Positions 8,759 through 15,666 of a stretch of 64,000 nt of DNA are shown piece after piece. The notes under the pieces were generated by a model, which saw nothing but the letters and a program-made list of their open reading frames with translations, was not told the DNA's origin and ran no database searches. The stretch is from Acidobacteriaceae bacterium. Lineage in GTDB: Bacteria > Acidobacteriota > Terriglobia > Terriglobales > Acidobacteriaceae. A program made the translations under genes and the position numbers. The stretch's first letter is position 1. Each line of letters opens with the position of its first letter. Where the stretch lies: positions 372,001-436,000 of the forward strand of contig PLCS01000008.1 in NCBI GenBank assembly GCA_003134855.1, written 5' to 3'.

Positions 8759-9028
8759 TCAGAGGGCAGGTAATTCTTCGCTATGAGAACTCAAAACTTG
8801 ATGTTCGGTGCCCTGCTCCGCTTCCCACTCCGCAAGCCGGCCCTCTCGCATAGCCGCGAGACTTCCCTCCCAACCTCCGATAGCGAATATCTTCCGGATG
8901 CGTCCCTGCCGCCTCAACTGCACCACCTCACGTAAACAGGCCTCGACCGCCGCTTTCTTGGTGTTGGTTTGAGTGGCCGTCATTGCCTGCTTTATCAATT
9001 CTTCGTCGATCTCGATATTTGTCCGCAT
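8759..9028 (-). CDS. vapB: VapB-type antitoxin
   Basis: The protein is 89 residues. The N-terminus (RTNIEIDEELIKQAM) is a ribbon-helix-helix start, and the family-typical GGWEGSL motif lies near residue 51. The acidic tail would wrap the toxin. It precedes vapC by 12 bases and such modules usually autorepress. No clear operator was identified. The vapBC pair lies between metG and tatD. Confidence 0.85.
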   Translation of the reverse strand: MRTNIEIDEELIKQAMTATQTNTKKAAVEACLREVVQLRRQGRIRKIFAIGGWEGSLAAMREGRLAEWEAEQGTEHQVLSSHSEELPAL

Positions 9029-9085
9029 CGCGCGCCCTCCCGATGTGTAAGGTTAGCACGATTTATGTGTATCGGCAACCAAACT

Positions 9086-9143
9086 GGGTGCCACACCCTC
9101 GCCGCGTTCTTGTTTTTGCGGCTAGGGTGGGATACCACGATCC
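9086..9143. repeat. Dispersed hairpin element, intergenic copy 1
   Basis: The element begins with GGGTGCC and ends with GGATACCACGA. Between them a long stem (CACCCT-GCCGC / GCGGC-AGGGTG) encloses the loop GTTCTTGTTTTT. It is almost identical to 19644-19701, and its ends match many other copies in this window. It lies between vapB and the metG stop codon. Confidence 0.85.
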
Positions 9144-9167
9144 CAATCGACCCGCGAATTGAAAAAG

Positions 9168-11486
9168 CTACTTCAGCCGCGCCCCCAGCGGCACATCCTC
9201 CAGGAATCCGGCCAGCACCGGCGCGCCATCGGGCAACGAGGCAGCTAGCAGCATTCCATTCGACTCCAGGCCGCGCATCTTGCGCGGAGCAAGGTTGGCA
9301 ACGATGATAATCTTCCGCCCAACCAGCTTTTCCGGCTCGTAGTACTGCGCAATCCCGGCCAGAATCTGCCGCTTCTCATAGCCCAGATCGACCTCCAGGC
9401 GCAGCAGTTTATCGGCCTTGGGCACGCGCTCGGCGACGAGTATTTGCGCCACGCGCAGATCGACCTTGATGAAGTCGTCGATGGTGATGTGCTGCGGCTC
9501 TTCCGTTGCGGCCACCTGCGTTGGGGCGGGCGGTGCCGCGGCTGGCTCGGTTGGAACCGGAGCCGATGCTTGTGCAACGGTTTCGTATGCCAGCGCTTCA
9601 TCCTCGGCCTGAACGCCAACAGAATCGACTGGAACATTGTCCCAGAACTTTTGCTTTTCGGTTTCTTCGCTCACGATTGCCTCTTTCTCGCTGGTCTTTG
9701 CATCCGGGGCTAAAGCCCCTTTCGATTCGGATGGCTTTACACGGGGGATAAATCCCCCGTCTCCCTCCGTTTTGCCTTGTTCCCCAATTGAAGCTGGAGC
9801 GATTGATTTTGCGGCGAAGTCGCCGGTGGCCCCACCGCCGCCAGCGGCTTCAATGACGCTCAGGCTGTTCTGCTCTTCGATCTTCTGCATCCGTTCCACC
9901 GCGTCCTTCTCCGCGCGAGGAAAGAGCGGCGCGGGCTCGCCAAACTTTGTTCCGGCCCGCAACCCGCCCCACGCAATCTCCGTTAAAAAAGCACTGCGTG
10001 CGGCAGCCGCGATTTCTCCCTGGCCGAGTTGGAGCCACACCTTCGCCGCCGACTCCGGCAGAATCGGATAGACCAGCGCGGTAATAATTCGAATTGCCTC
10101 GGCAGCCGTCGCCAGCACGCGTGCCTGCAGCGCCACATGCTCCGCCTCAGGACGATCCACGGGACGCTTCCACGGCGCGTTGGCCGTCAGGTAGCCATCC
10201 GTCTCCGCCACCAAAACCCACAGGCTCTTCAGCGCCTCGGAGAAGTTCATCTCGTCGAACTCCCGCCCAAAGGCGGCGATAGCGCGCACGGCGCTTTCAC
10301 GCAGAGAATCCTCAGCAGCGGTTGAGTCGCCAGCCTCCGGCAAAACTCCGCCGAAGTACTTATGCACCATGTTGACCACGCGGCTCACCAGGTTGCCGTA
10401 GCCGTTGGCCAAGTCGGCGTTGTAACGCTGGACCAGCGCATCGAAGCTGAAGCCACCATCCTGCCCAAAGGGAATCTCGCGCAGTAAGAAGTACCGCAGC
10501 GCATCCGCGCCCAGAATCTCCTGCACGGTCTCGGCCCTTACGATGTTGCCCTTCGACTTCGACATTTTCCCCTGATCGAAGAGCAGCCAGCCGTTGGCCT
10601 TCACCGAGCGCGGCAGCGCAATCCCCGCCGCCATCAAAAACGCCGGCCAATAGACGCAGTGGAAGCGGCTGATCTCCTTGCCGATCAGGTGCAAATCCGC
10701 CGGCCAGAATTTTTCAAAGCGCGCCTTGTCCTCCGGCGCATCCGACCCGTAGCCCAGTGCGGTAATGTAATTCGCCAGCGCATCCAGCCACACGTAGATC
10801 ACGTGCTTCTCGTCGCCGGGAACCGGAATCCCCCACGAGAAGCTCGTCCGGCTCACCGACAGATCCCGCAGCCCTCCGCGCACAAACGAGAGCACCTCGC
10901 GCCGCGTCGATTCCGGCCCCATAAAGCCCGGATTGGCCTCATAAAACTCCAGCAGCTTGCGCTCGAAGGCCGACAGCTTGAAGAAGTAATTCTCCTCGCT
11001 CACCGTCTCCGTCACCCGCCCGCAATCCGGGCAGACCGTCCCCGGAGGCCCGTCCACATAGAGCTCGTCGCTTACGCAATACTGGCCCGTGTACGCGCCC
11101 TTGTAGATGAAGCCCCGGTCGCGCAGCTCGGCGAAGAGCCGTTGCGTCCCGCGCTTGTGCCGCTCCTCGGTGGTGCGGATGAAGTCGTCGTTGCTGATCC
11201 CCAGCCGCTCCCAGAGCCCGCGAAACTCGCCGGAGATGGCGGTGGCAAACTCGGCAGGCGTGCGCCGGGTGAGCGCCGCCGACCGCTCGATCTTCTGGCC
11301 GTGCTCGTCCGTGCCGGTCAGAAACCAGGTCTCGATGCCCAGCGCTCGCTTGCGCCTGGCAATCGCGTCGCAGACGATGGTTGTGTAAGCGTGCCCCAGG
11401 TGAGGCCGCGCATTCACGTAGTAGATCGGCGTGGTCAGGTAAAAACGCTCTGAACTGGATGCAGGATTTGTCATAGGCTGGGTCAT
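9168..11486 (-). CDS. metG: Methionyl-tRNA synthetase with C-terminal tRNA-binding domain
   Basis: The protein is 772 residues. The class I catalytic core has TTPIYYVNARPHLGHAY (HIGH motif), a zinc knuckle ending CPDCGRV, and the KMSKS motif as KMSKSKGN. An anticodon-binding helical domain follows. The C-terminal EMAP/Trbp111-like tRNA-binding domain starts at IDDFIKVDLRVAQIL. The start was set at the MTQPMTN ATG (11486); a second ATG at 11474 is possible. The linker between residues about 550 and 660 is unusually long and low-complexity, and includes a segment (about 576-594) encoded by a double-hairpin repeat. tatD downstream is a usual neighbour. Confidence 0.95.
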   Translation of the reverse strand: MTQPMTNPASSSERFYLTTPIYYVNARPHLGHAYTTIVCDAIARRKRALGIETWFLTGTDEHGQKIERSAALTRRTPAEFATAISGEFRGLWERLGISNDDFIRTTEERHKRGTQRLFAELRDRGFIYKGAYTGQYCVSDELYVDGPPGTVCPDCGRVTETVSEENYFFKLSAFERKLLEFYEANPGFMGPESTRREVLSFVRGGLRDLSVSRTSFSWGIPVPGDEKHVIYVWLDALANYITALGYGSDAPEDKARFEKFWPADLHLIGKEISRFHCVYWPAFLMAAGIALPRSVKANGWLLFDQGKMSKSKGNIVRAETVQEILGADALRYFLLREIPFGQDGGFSFDALVQRYNADLANGYGNLVSRVVNMVHKYFGGVLPEAGDSTAAEDSLRESAVRAIAAFGREFDEMNFSEALKSLWVLVAETDGYLTANAPWKRPVDRPEAEHVALQARVLATAAEAIRIITALVYPILPESAAKVWLQLGQGEIAAAARSAFLTEIAWGGLRAGTKFGEPAPLFPRAEKDAVERMQKIEEQNSLSVIEAAGGGGATGDFAAKSIAPASIGEQGKTEGDGGFIPRVKPSESKGALAPDAKTSEKEAIVSEETEKQKFWDNVPVDSVGVQAEDEALAYETVAQASAPVPTEPAAAPPAPTQVAATEEPQHITIDDFIKVDLRVAQILVAERVPKADKLLRLEVDLGYEKRQILAGIAQYYEPEKLVGRKIIIVANLAPRKMRGLESNGMLLAASLPDGAPVLAGFLEDVPLGARLK
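9703..9760. repeat. Double-hairpin repeat inside metG, read in frame
   Basis: Two perfect short hairpins lie close together: GGGGCT-AA-AGCCCC at about 9705-9718 and GGGGGAT-AA-ATCCCCC at about 9743-9758, joined by TTTCGATTCGGATGGCTTTACAC-like sequence. On the minus strand the block is open in the metG frame and encodes the linker peptide PRVKPSESKGALAPDA. The architecture is that of an intergenic repeat, yet it is translated here. Confidence 0.75.
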
Positions 11487-11634
11487 GGCTTCGCATTCGC
11501 CCCTTGCCGACGGGCAAAAGATAGAAGGCAATCCAATCACCATCTTACGGCATTTCCAGCAAGAACAGTTGCCTCTCGCCAGCCCTGCCTGCTTTCTGTT
11601 ACACTCCCGTCGTCTCCCCTTTTTAGGAGTTCCT

Positions 11635-12816
11635 ATGGCTCTACTGAATCTTCGTCGCGTCCGGCCATTCGGAATGCGGCATTTTGCCTGTATTTTGCTC
11701 TGTTCTTGCCTGTGCGCTCTTCTCACCCCAGCCCTCGCCCAAACCTCCTCCGACTCGCAAACCCCCTCCGAATCGAGATTCGGCAGGCTGGCCGGCAAGC
11801 TGAACTATCGTAAAGTCGAGGTTCCCGCGGGCGTCATGGCCGGTATGTTGCTGCAGAAGACCGATCCCGTCTATCCGCCCGTCGCCAAGGCCGCGCGCAT
11901 ACAAGGAACGGTGGTCCTCCAAGCCGCCATCTCGAAGTCCGGAAGCGTCGAAGACCTGCATGTCGTTACTGGGCAGGCCCTCTTGCAGGAGGCCGCCCTC
12001 AGTGCCGTTAGGACTTGGCGCTACCGGCCCTACCTGGTCAACGGTGAGCCGGTGAAAGTTCAAACCACGATTAACGTCGTCTTTACGCTGGGCGTTCAGA
12101 GCGCCACCCCGGCCGCGCCTGCTCCCATCTCACCCGCATCCGACACGACCGTACCTGCCGCCCCCGCTCCTGCTGCGCCAGCACCTGCTGTGCCTGCTCC
12201 TGTCGCGCCCGCACCTGCCGCACCCGCACCGGTCGCCGAAGTGGAACTGCCCACTCCAGTCATCGATGCTGCGGCCCAGTCCGAAACCATCGAGTTTGCC
12301 GCGTGGGAGGCCACCCTCAGGGCCGCAACGCCCAACGCCTACAAGTCGTTCTATCAAAGATTTCCCAACACCCGCCGCCTCAAGACGGCCACCGCTACCC
12401 TGCGCGCGCGATATTGGTTTAAAGTCGCTCAGCCCTTCGGCGATGACGGAATGCACCGCGACGGCGTCATTGTCACCGTCGATGGCATGAATTTTGCCAC
12501 CAACCTCTCTCTTGAAGAAGCGAAAAACCTTGGCGTCATCGGCTTTTCCACCGCCGCTCCCGATGCCAATCCCGACTCGCAAGGCAGAACCTTCAAACGC
12601 ATCTATTTTGAGGCGACTCAGGGAGGCGTCCTGGTGGGAAACCAAATCATCACGCCCAAAGACAACCTCAACACCACGCTCTTCCTCAGCGCCGACGGAT
12701 CGCAACTGCTCGCCTGGGACGTGAGCAAGTCGGCGCCGAACGCGCATCCCTCCACCGAGCCCACCATGACACAAGACTCCGACGGCAACTACGCGTGCGG
12801 CCAGGCCTGTCCATAG
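11635..12816 (+). CDS. Secreted TonB C-terminal domain protein with Pro-Ala linker
   Basis: The protein is 393 residues. The ATG at 11635 has AGGAG upstream. A signal peptide (CILLCSCLCALLTPALA) is followed near residues 65-150 by a TonB C-terminal domain with the typical YPPVAKAARIQGTVVL, G-S-V and ALSAVRTWRYRPYLVNG elements. A Pro-Ala linker (repeats of PAAPAP and PVAPAP, about residues 158-202) leads to a C-terminal domain of unknown type. No membrane anchor other than the signal is seen. The gene is divergent from metG. The role may be envelope energy coupling or scaffolding; this is inference. Confidence 0.75.
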   Translation: MALLNLRRVRPFGMRHFACILLCSCLCALLTPALAQTSSDSQTPSESRFGRLAGKLNYRKVEVPAGVMAGMLLQKTDPVYPPVAKAARIQGTVVLQAAISKSGSVEDLHVVTGQALLQEAALSAVRTWRYRPYLVNGEPVKVQTTINVVFTLGVQSATPAAPAPISPASDTTVPAAPAPAAPAPAVPAPVAPAPAAPAPVAEVELPTPVIDAAAQSETIEFAAWEATLRAATPNAYKSFYQRFPNTRRLKTATATLRARYWFKVAQPFGDDGMHRDGVIVTVDGMNFATNLSLEEAKNLGVIGFSTAAPDANPDSQGRTFKRIYFEATQGGVLVGNQIITPKDNLNTTLFLSADGSQLLAWDVSKSAPNAHPSTEPTMTQDSDGNYACGQACP

Positions 12817-12898
12817 GCAGGTCTCCCCGTTGAGTTCCATGACATCCTTTGCACTTCCGCGAAATGCTAGTACCTGGACCGTGTGATTATGTTATCTC

Positions 12899-12982
12899 TG
12901 GAATGTAGCGCCGGCCTCTGGAATGTAGCGCCGGTCTCCAGACCGGTTGTTGCGCGGGCGTCCCCGCCCGCGTTTGTTCTGG
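12899..12982. repeat. GTAGCGCCGG repeat cluster upstream of efp
   Basis: Two direct copies of CTCTGGAATGTAGCGCCGG lie side by side. The second runs into the hairpin CCGGTCTCCAGACCGG, then a second hairpin, GCGGGCGTCCCCGCCCGC. It fills the otherwise gene-free 12817-13158 interval. No promoter for efp could be assigned with confidence. Confidence 0.7.
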
Positions 12983-13158
12983 AATAATTACCAAATCACA
13001 CAGTCTCATAGCTGGTTCGCGCGGATTTGAAGAAGTGGTCGGCTCGCCGGACGGCGCGCCAGGCAATCTGCCAATTCGCCCCTACGCTACAATGGAATAT
13101 GGGCCAAGGCCAAATCTTTCGCGCAATCCGCGCAGCAAAAGCAAGGAGCTTCATCTAG

Positions 13159-13719
13159 ATGTCGATTCCCGCCACACAAATGCGTCCCGGCATGATCATC
13201 AAGCACAAAGACCAACTGCACCTGGTCTTCAAGGTCGAGCACCGCACCCCCGGCAACCTGCGCGCCTTCATCCAGGCCAAGCTGCGCAACATCCGCACTG
13301 GGGCCATGTTCGAGGAGCGCTTCCGCTCCGCCGACGCCATCGACAAGGTGGTCGTGGACGAAATCTCGATGGAGTTCCTCTACAACGACGGCGACGACTA
13401 TTACTTCATGAACCCGGTCGACTACGAGCAGACCGTGCTCAAGGGCTCCACGCTGGGCGACGCCATCGAGTACCTGACGCCGAACCTGCAAATCAAGGTC
13501 AGCTACCACGATGGCACGGCCGTGGGCGTCGACCTGCCCGCCTCGGTCGAACTGACCGTCGTCGAGACCGAGCCGGGCCTCAAGTCGGCCACCGCCTCCA
13601 GCGTCACCAAAGCCGCCAAGACCGAGACCGGCCTCGTCGTCCAGGTCCCCTCCTTCATCAACGAAGGCGAGAAGATCCGCGTGGACACCAGCGAAGGCGC
13701 TTACCTCAGTAGGGCGTAA
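13159..13719 (+). CDS. efp: Elongation factor P
   Basis: EF-P relieves ribosome stalling at proline runs. The 186-residue protein has the usual three-domain length and ends with the conserved INEGEKIRVDTSEGAYLSRA. AAGGAG lies upstream of the ATG. The tip of domain I, which in other EF-Ps carries a modified lysine (K34 in E. coli) or arginine, reads PGNLRAF. An asparagine (N33) therefore occupies the position of the modified residue, with arginine two places later. No EpmA, EpmB or EarP gene is nearby. Function of the unmodified or differently modified loop is unknown. Confidence 0.95.
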   Translation: MSIPATQMRPGMIIKHKDQLHLVFKVEHRTPGNLRAFIQAKLRNIRTGAMFEERFRSADAIDKVVVDEISMEFLYNDGDDYYFMNPVDYEQTVLKGSTLGDAIEYLTPNLQIKVSYHDGTAVGVDLPASVELTVVETEPGLKSATASSVTKAAKTETGLVVQVPSFINEGEKIRVDTSEGAYLSRA

Positions 13720-13729
13720 GAGGTGAAAG

Positions 13730-14173
13730 ATGAACCGCACTGATTTCCAGCGACTTGCCGAGTTGAGGCTACAGGAAGCCCGGGCATTGCTTGCCGCTGA
13801 ACTTCCAGATGGCGCATACTATCTAGCAGGGTATGCAGTCGAATGCGCGTTGAAGGCCTGCATCGCGAAGAGGACACAGCAATACGATTTTCCCGATAAG
13901 AAACTGGTCAACGATAGCCATTCGCATGACTTGGGAAAGCTGTTGGATTTGGCGGGATTATCTGACCTTTTGAAGAACGATGTTGCCAGTAACGTGGAAT
14001 TGAAACTCGACTGGGAGACAGTTCGAGATTGGTCGGAACAAAGCAGATATCGACTTTACGAGCAACTCTACGATGGCAACCCGTTTGGCGGCTTGTACGA
14101 TGCGCGATTGCTGATTGATGCGGTGGAATCCGAGAAAGGAGGGGTGTTGCGATGGATCAGGCAGTCTTGGTGA
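13730..14173 (+). CDS. HEPN domain protein
   Basis: The protein is 147 residues with AGAGGTGAAAG upstream of the ATG. The helical N-terminus (LAELRLQEARALLAAE, then YYLAGYAVECALKACIAKR) is characteristic of the HEPN fold. The C-terminal helix region has WSEQSRY, as in HEPN partners of nucleotidyltransferases. The catalytic RxxxxH of HEPN ribonucleases is not evident, so it may be a non-catalytic member. It overlaps the next gene by 22 bases, so the two are translationally linked. It is noticeably less GC-rich than efp just upstream, suggesting a mobile two-gene cassette. Confidence 0.75.
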   Translation: MNRTDFQRLAELRLQEARALLAAELPDGAYYLAGYAVECALKACIAKRTQQYDFPDKKLVNDSHSHDLGKLLDLAGLSDLLKNDVASNVELKLDWETVRDWSEQSRYRLYEQLYDGNPFGGLYDARLLIDAVESEKGGVLRWIRQSW

Positions 14174-14535
14174 ACTTTGATATCGAAAATGGAAAAGAAG
14201 TAATTGATGCGCTGGATCGGGACGGCAAGACTCCCAATGTCGCTCTCTGGGCCAAAATCCCGGATTATGAGGATTGGAGACTGGTGATCGCCTCGGATCG
14301 TCTCGACCAATCGTCCTCTCGCTCTGGGTACACCGAAATCAATGAGGCCATGAAAAAGGCTGGAATATCGATTCACAGACAGCCAACAATCTCCATGAGA
14401 TCGATGGATAACCCGTTCATTCGGGATTTGCGCCGCGTCTTTGCCTCAGCTGCCGATACCTATGGAATGCGCTTGGGGGGCCAGATCTTCGGCGGCAAAT
14501 ATCTGGAAGACGCCTTCGTCTATCGTATTCGCTGA
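14152..14535 (+). CDS. Unknown partner of the HEPN protein
   Basis: The protein is 127 residues. The ATG at 14152 follows GGAGGGG and lies inside the end of the HEPN gene. I do not recognise a family. The first half has alternating strands (QAVLVNFDIENGKEVIDAL, VALWAKIPDYEDWRLVIASD) and the second half is charged and ends with LEDAFVYRIR. It lacks the GSxxxGxxxxSD motif of minimal nucleotidyltransferases, so it is not the usual MNT partner. The overlap suggests a toxin-antitoxin-like or regulatory pair. Confidence 0.65.
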   Translation: MDQAVLVNFDIENGKEVIDALDRDGKTPNVALWAKIPDYEDWRLVIASDRLDQSSSRSGYTEINEAMKKAGISIHRQPTISMRSMDNPFIRDLRRVFASAADTYGMRLGGQIFGGKYLEDAFVYRIR

Positions 14536-14553
14536 AACGGGTCTTCCCCGTTT
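14535..14553. terminator. Short stem-loop after the HEPN pair
   Basis: AAACGGG and CCCGTTT form a perfect 7-bp stem around a 5-base loop directly at the stop codon of the upstream gene. There is no T-run, so factor-independent termination is uncertain. Confidence 0.45.
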
Positions 14554-14628
14554 GACCTCTCCCCATCCCATCGTGTATCTCTGTCTCATCACGTTCTGAA
14601 CGCCCCATCCCCTTCGGAGGTATCCCTC

Positions 14629-15117
14629 ATGCCCGTTCCTGCCGTCATCGCCGGCGCCGCCAGCGAGTACACCCTGAATACCGGCTCTCTGCAAAAGGCG
14701 GTCGCCGATCTCACACCCGAGCAATGGCTCGCCCGTCCCGGCGATCATTCCAACCACATCACATGGATCGTCGGCCACGTCATTTGGGCCCGCCAGATCG
14801 TCATCACCCGCGTCGGCGGCAGTTGGTCCTGCCCCGGTCTGGAGCCCTTCGCCCGCTCCGCCAAGCTCGACGCGGGCGCCAGCTACCCGGCTCCCGAGGC
14901 GCTGCTGGCCCTCTGGCGCGACTCCGCCACCGCGCTCGACGCCACCCTCTCCTCTCTCACTCCCGAGGCCCTGGCCGCTCCCGCCCCTCCCGGACCGCCC
15001 AGCCCCGACGGCAAGGTCAGCGGTTTCATCAGCGTGATGGCCTGGCATGAAACCTACCACTTGGGCCAGATCGCCTACCTGCGCAGTTGGGTCGGCCACT
15101 CCGGCCTCTTCGGCTGA
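14629..15117 (+). CDS. DinB-like (DUF664/YfiT) metalloprotein
   Basis: This 162-residue four-helix-bundle protein has the DinB metal triad of histidines. HSNHITWIVGHVIW appears early, and AWHETYHLGQIAYLR near the C-terminus carries the HxxxH pair. These proteins act as thiol transferases, hydrolases or stress proteins, and the substrate is not predictable. GGAGGT precedes the ATG, and a terminator-like stem follows the stop. Confidence 0.85.
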   Translation: MPVPAVIAGAASEYTLNTGSLQKAVADLTPEQWLARPGDHSNHITWIVGHVIWARQIVITRVGGSWSCPGLEPFARSAKLDAGASYPAPEALLALWRDSATALDATLSSLTPEALAAPAPPGPPSPDGKVSGFISVMAWHETYHLGQIAYLRSWVGHSGLFG

Positions 15118-15130
15118 CCACATATCACAC

Positions 15131-15172
15131 AAAATAAACGGCCTTCTCTCACCGGCGGGGGCCATTTTATTT
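15131..15172. terminator. Rho-independent terminator after the DinB-like gene
   Basis: AAAATAAACGGCC pairs with GGCCATTTTATTT around a GC-rich loop, giving an A-run before and a T-run after the stem. It separates the DinB-like gene from blaI. Confidence 0.65.
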
Positions 15173-15198
15173 CTGTGGAAAAATCTTGAAAAAAATAC

Positions 15199-15232
15199 TT
15201 GCGTTGTAGATTTCAATGTGCTACAGTCTGTA
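15199..15232 (+). promoter_or_regulatory. blaI promoter with overlapping BlaI/MecI-type operator
   Basis: A possible sigma-70 promoter consists of TTGCGT and TACAGT separated by 17 bases. Overlapping it are the inverted pair TGTAG (15205-15209) / CTACA (15221-15225) and a TACA-N3-TGTA element at 15222-15232. TACA/TGTA is the core recognised by BlaI/MecI repressors, so the operon is likely autorepressed. Confidence 0.6.
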
Positions 15233-15237
15233 ACATT

Positions 15238-15666
15238 ATGACGAGTAACACTACCGCTGGTCACGATCCTGTGGAGCTGGGCGAGCTGGAGCGGAGCATC
15301 CTCTCCATCGTCTGGCGACACGCTGAAATCACCGCCGAGCAGGTCCGCGACGAGCTTGGCCGTCCGCTGAAGGAATCGACAATCCGCACCGTTCTACGCC
15401 GCCTGGAAGAGAAAGGCTACCTGGCTCATTCCATTGACAACCGCACCTTTCTTTATCGTCCTGCCGAGTCGCGCCAGCGAGTGGCCGGCCGCGCCGTCAA
15501 ACGCATCGTGGACTGGTTCTGCGAGGGCTCCGTCGAGGCGCTTCTGGTTGGCATGGTCGATTCCAAAGTGCTCAACCGCGCTGAGTTGCAGCGGCTGGCC
15601 GAGCGCATTGCCGCCGCGCAGCAAAGCGCTGCCGCAAAGGATGGGGCAGGTAAGGAGGCAAAATGA
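15238..15666 (+). CDS. blaI: BlaI/MecI family transcriptional repressor
   Basis: The protein is 142 residues with the winged-helix core (ITAEQVRDELGRP, then KESTIRTVLRRLEEKGYL) followed by a dimerisation helix region. The start at 15238 places it directly after a TACA/TGTA operator. It overlaps the next gene by 4 bases (ATGA). In the classical system, the M56 sensor protease encoded next causes BlaI inactivation. No beta-lactamase is encoded nearby, so the target regulon is probably something else. Confidence 0.9.
   Translation: MTSNTTAGHDPVELGELERSILSIVWRHAEITAEQVRDELGRPLKESTIRTVLRRLEEKGYLAHSIDNRTFLYRPAESRQRVAGRAVKRIVDWFCEGSVEALLVGMVDSKVLNRAELQRLAERIAAAQQSAAAKDGAGKEAK

Noticed and set aside
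11487-11798. N-terminal extension of MetG
   Set aside because: The frame is open but has no conserved sequence; the family begins at the chosen ATG and the region overlaps the divergent promoter.
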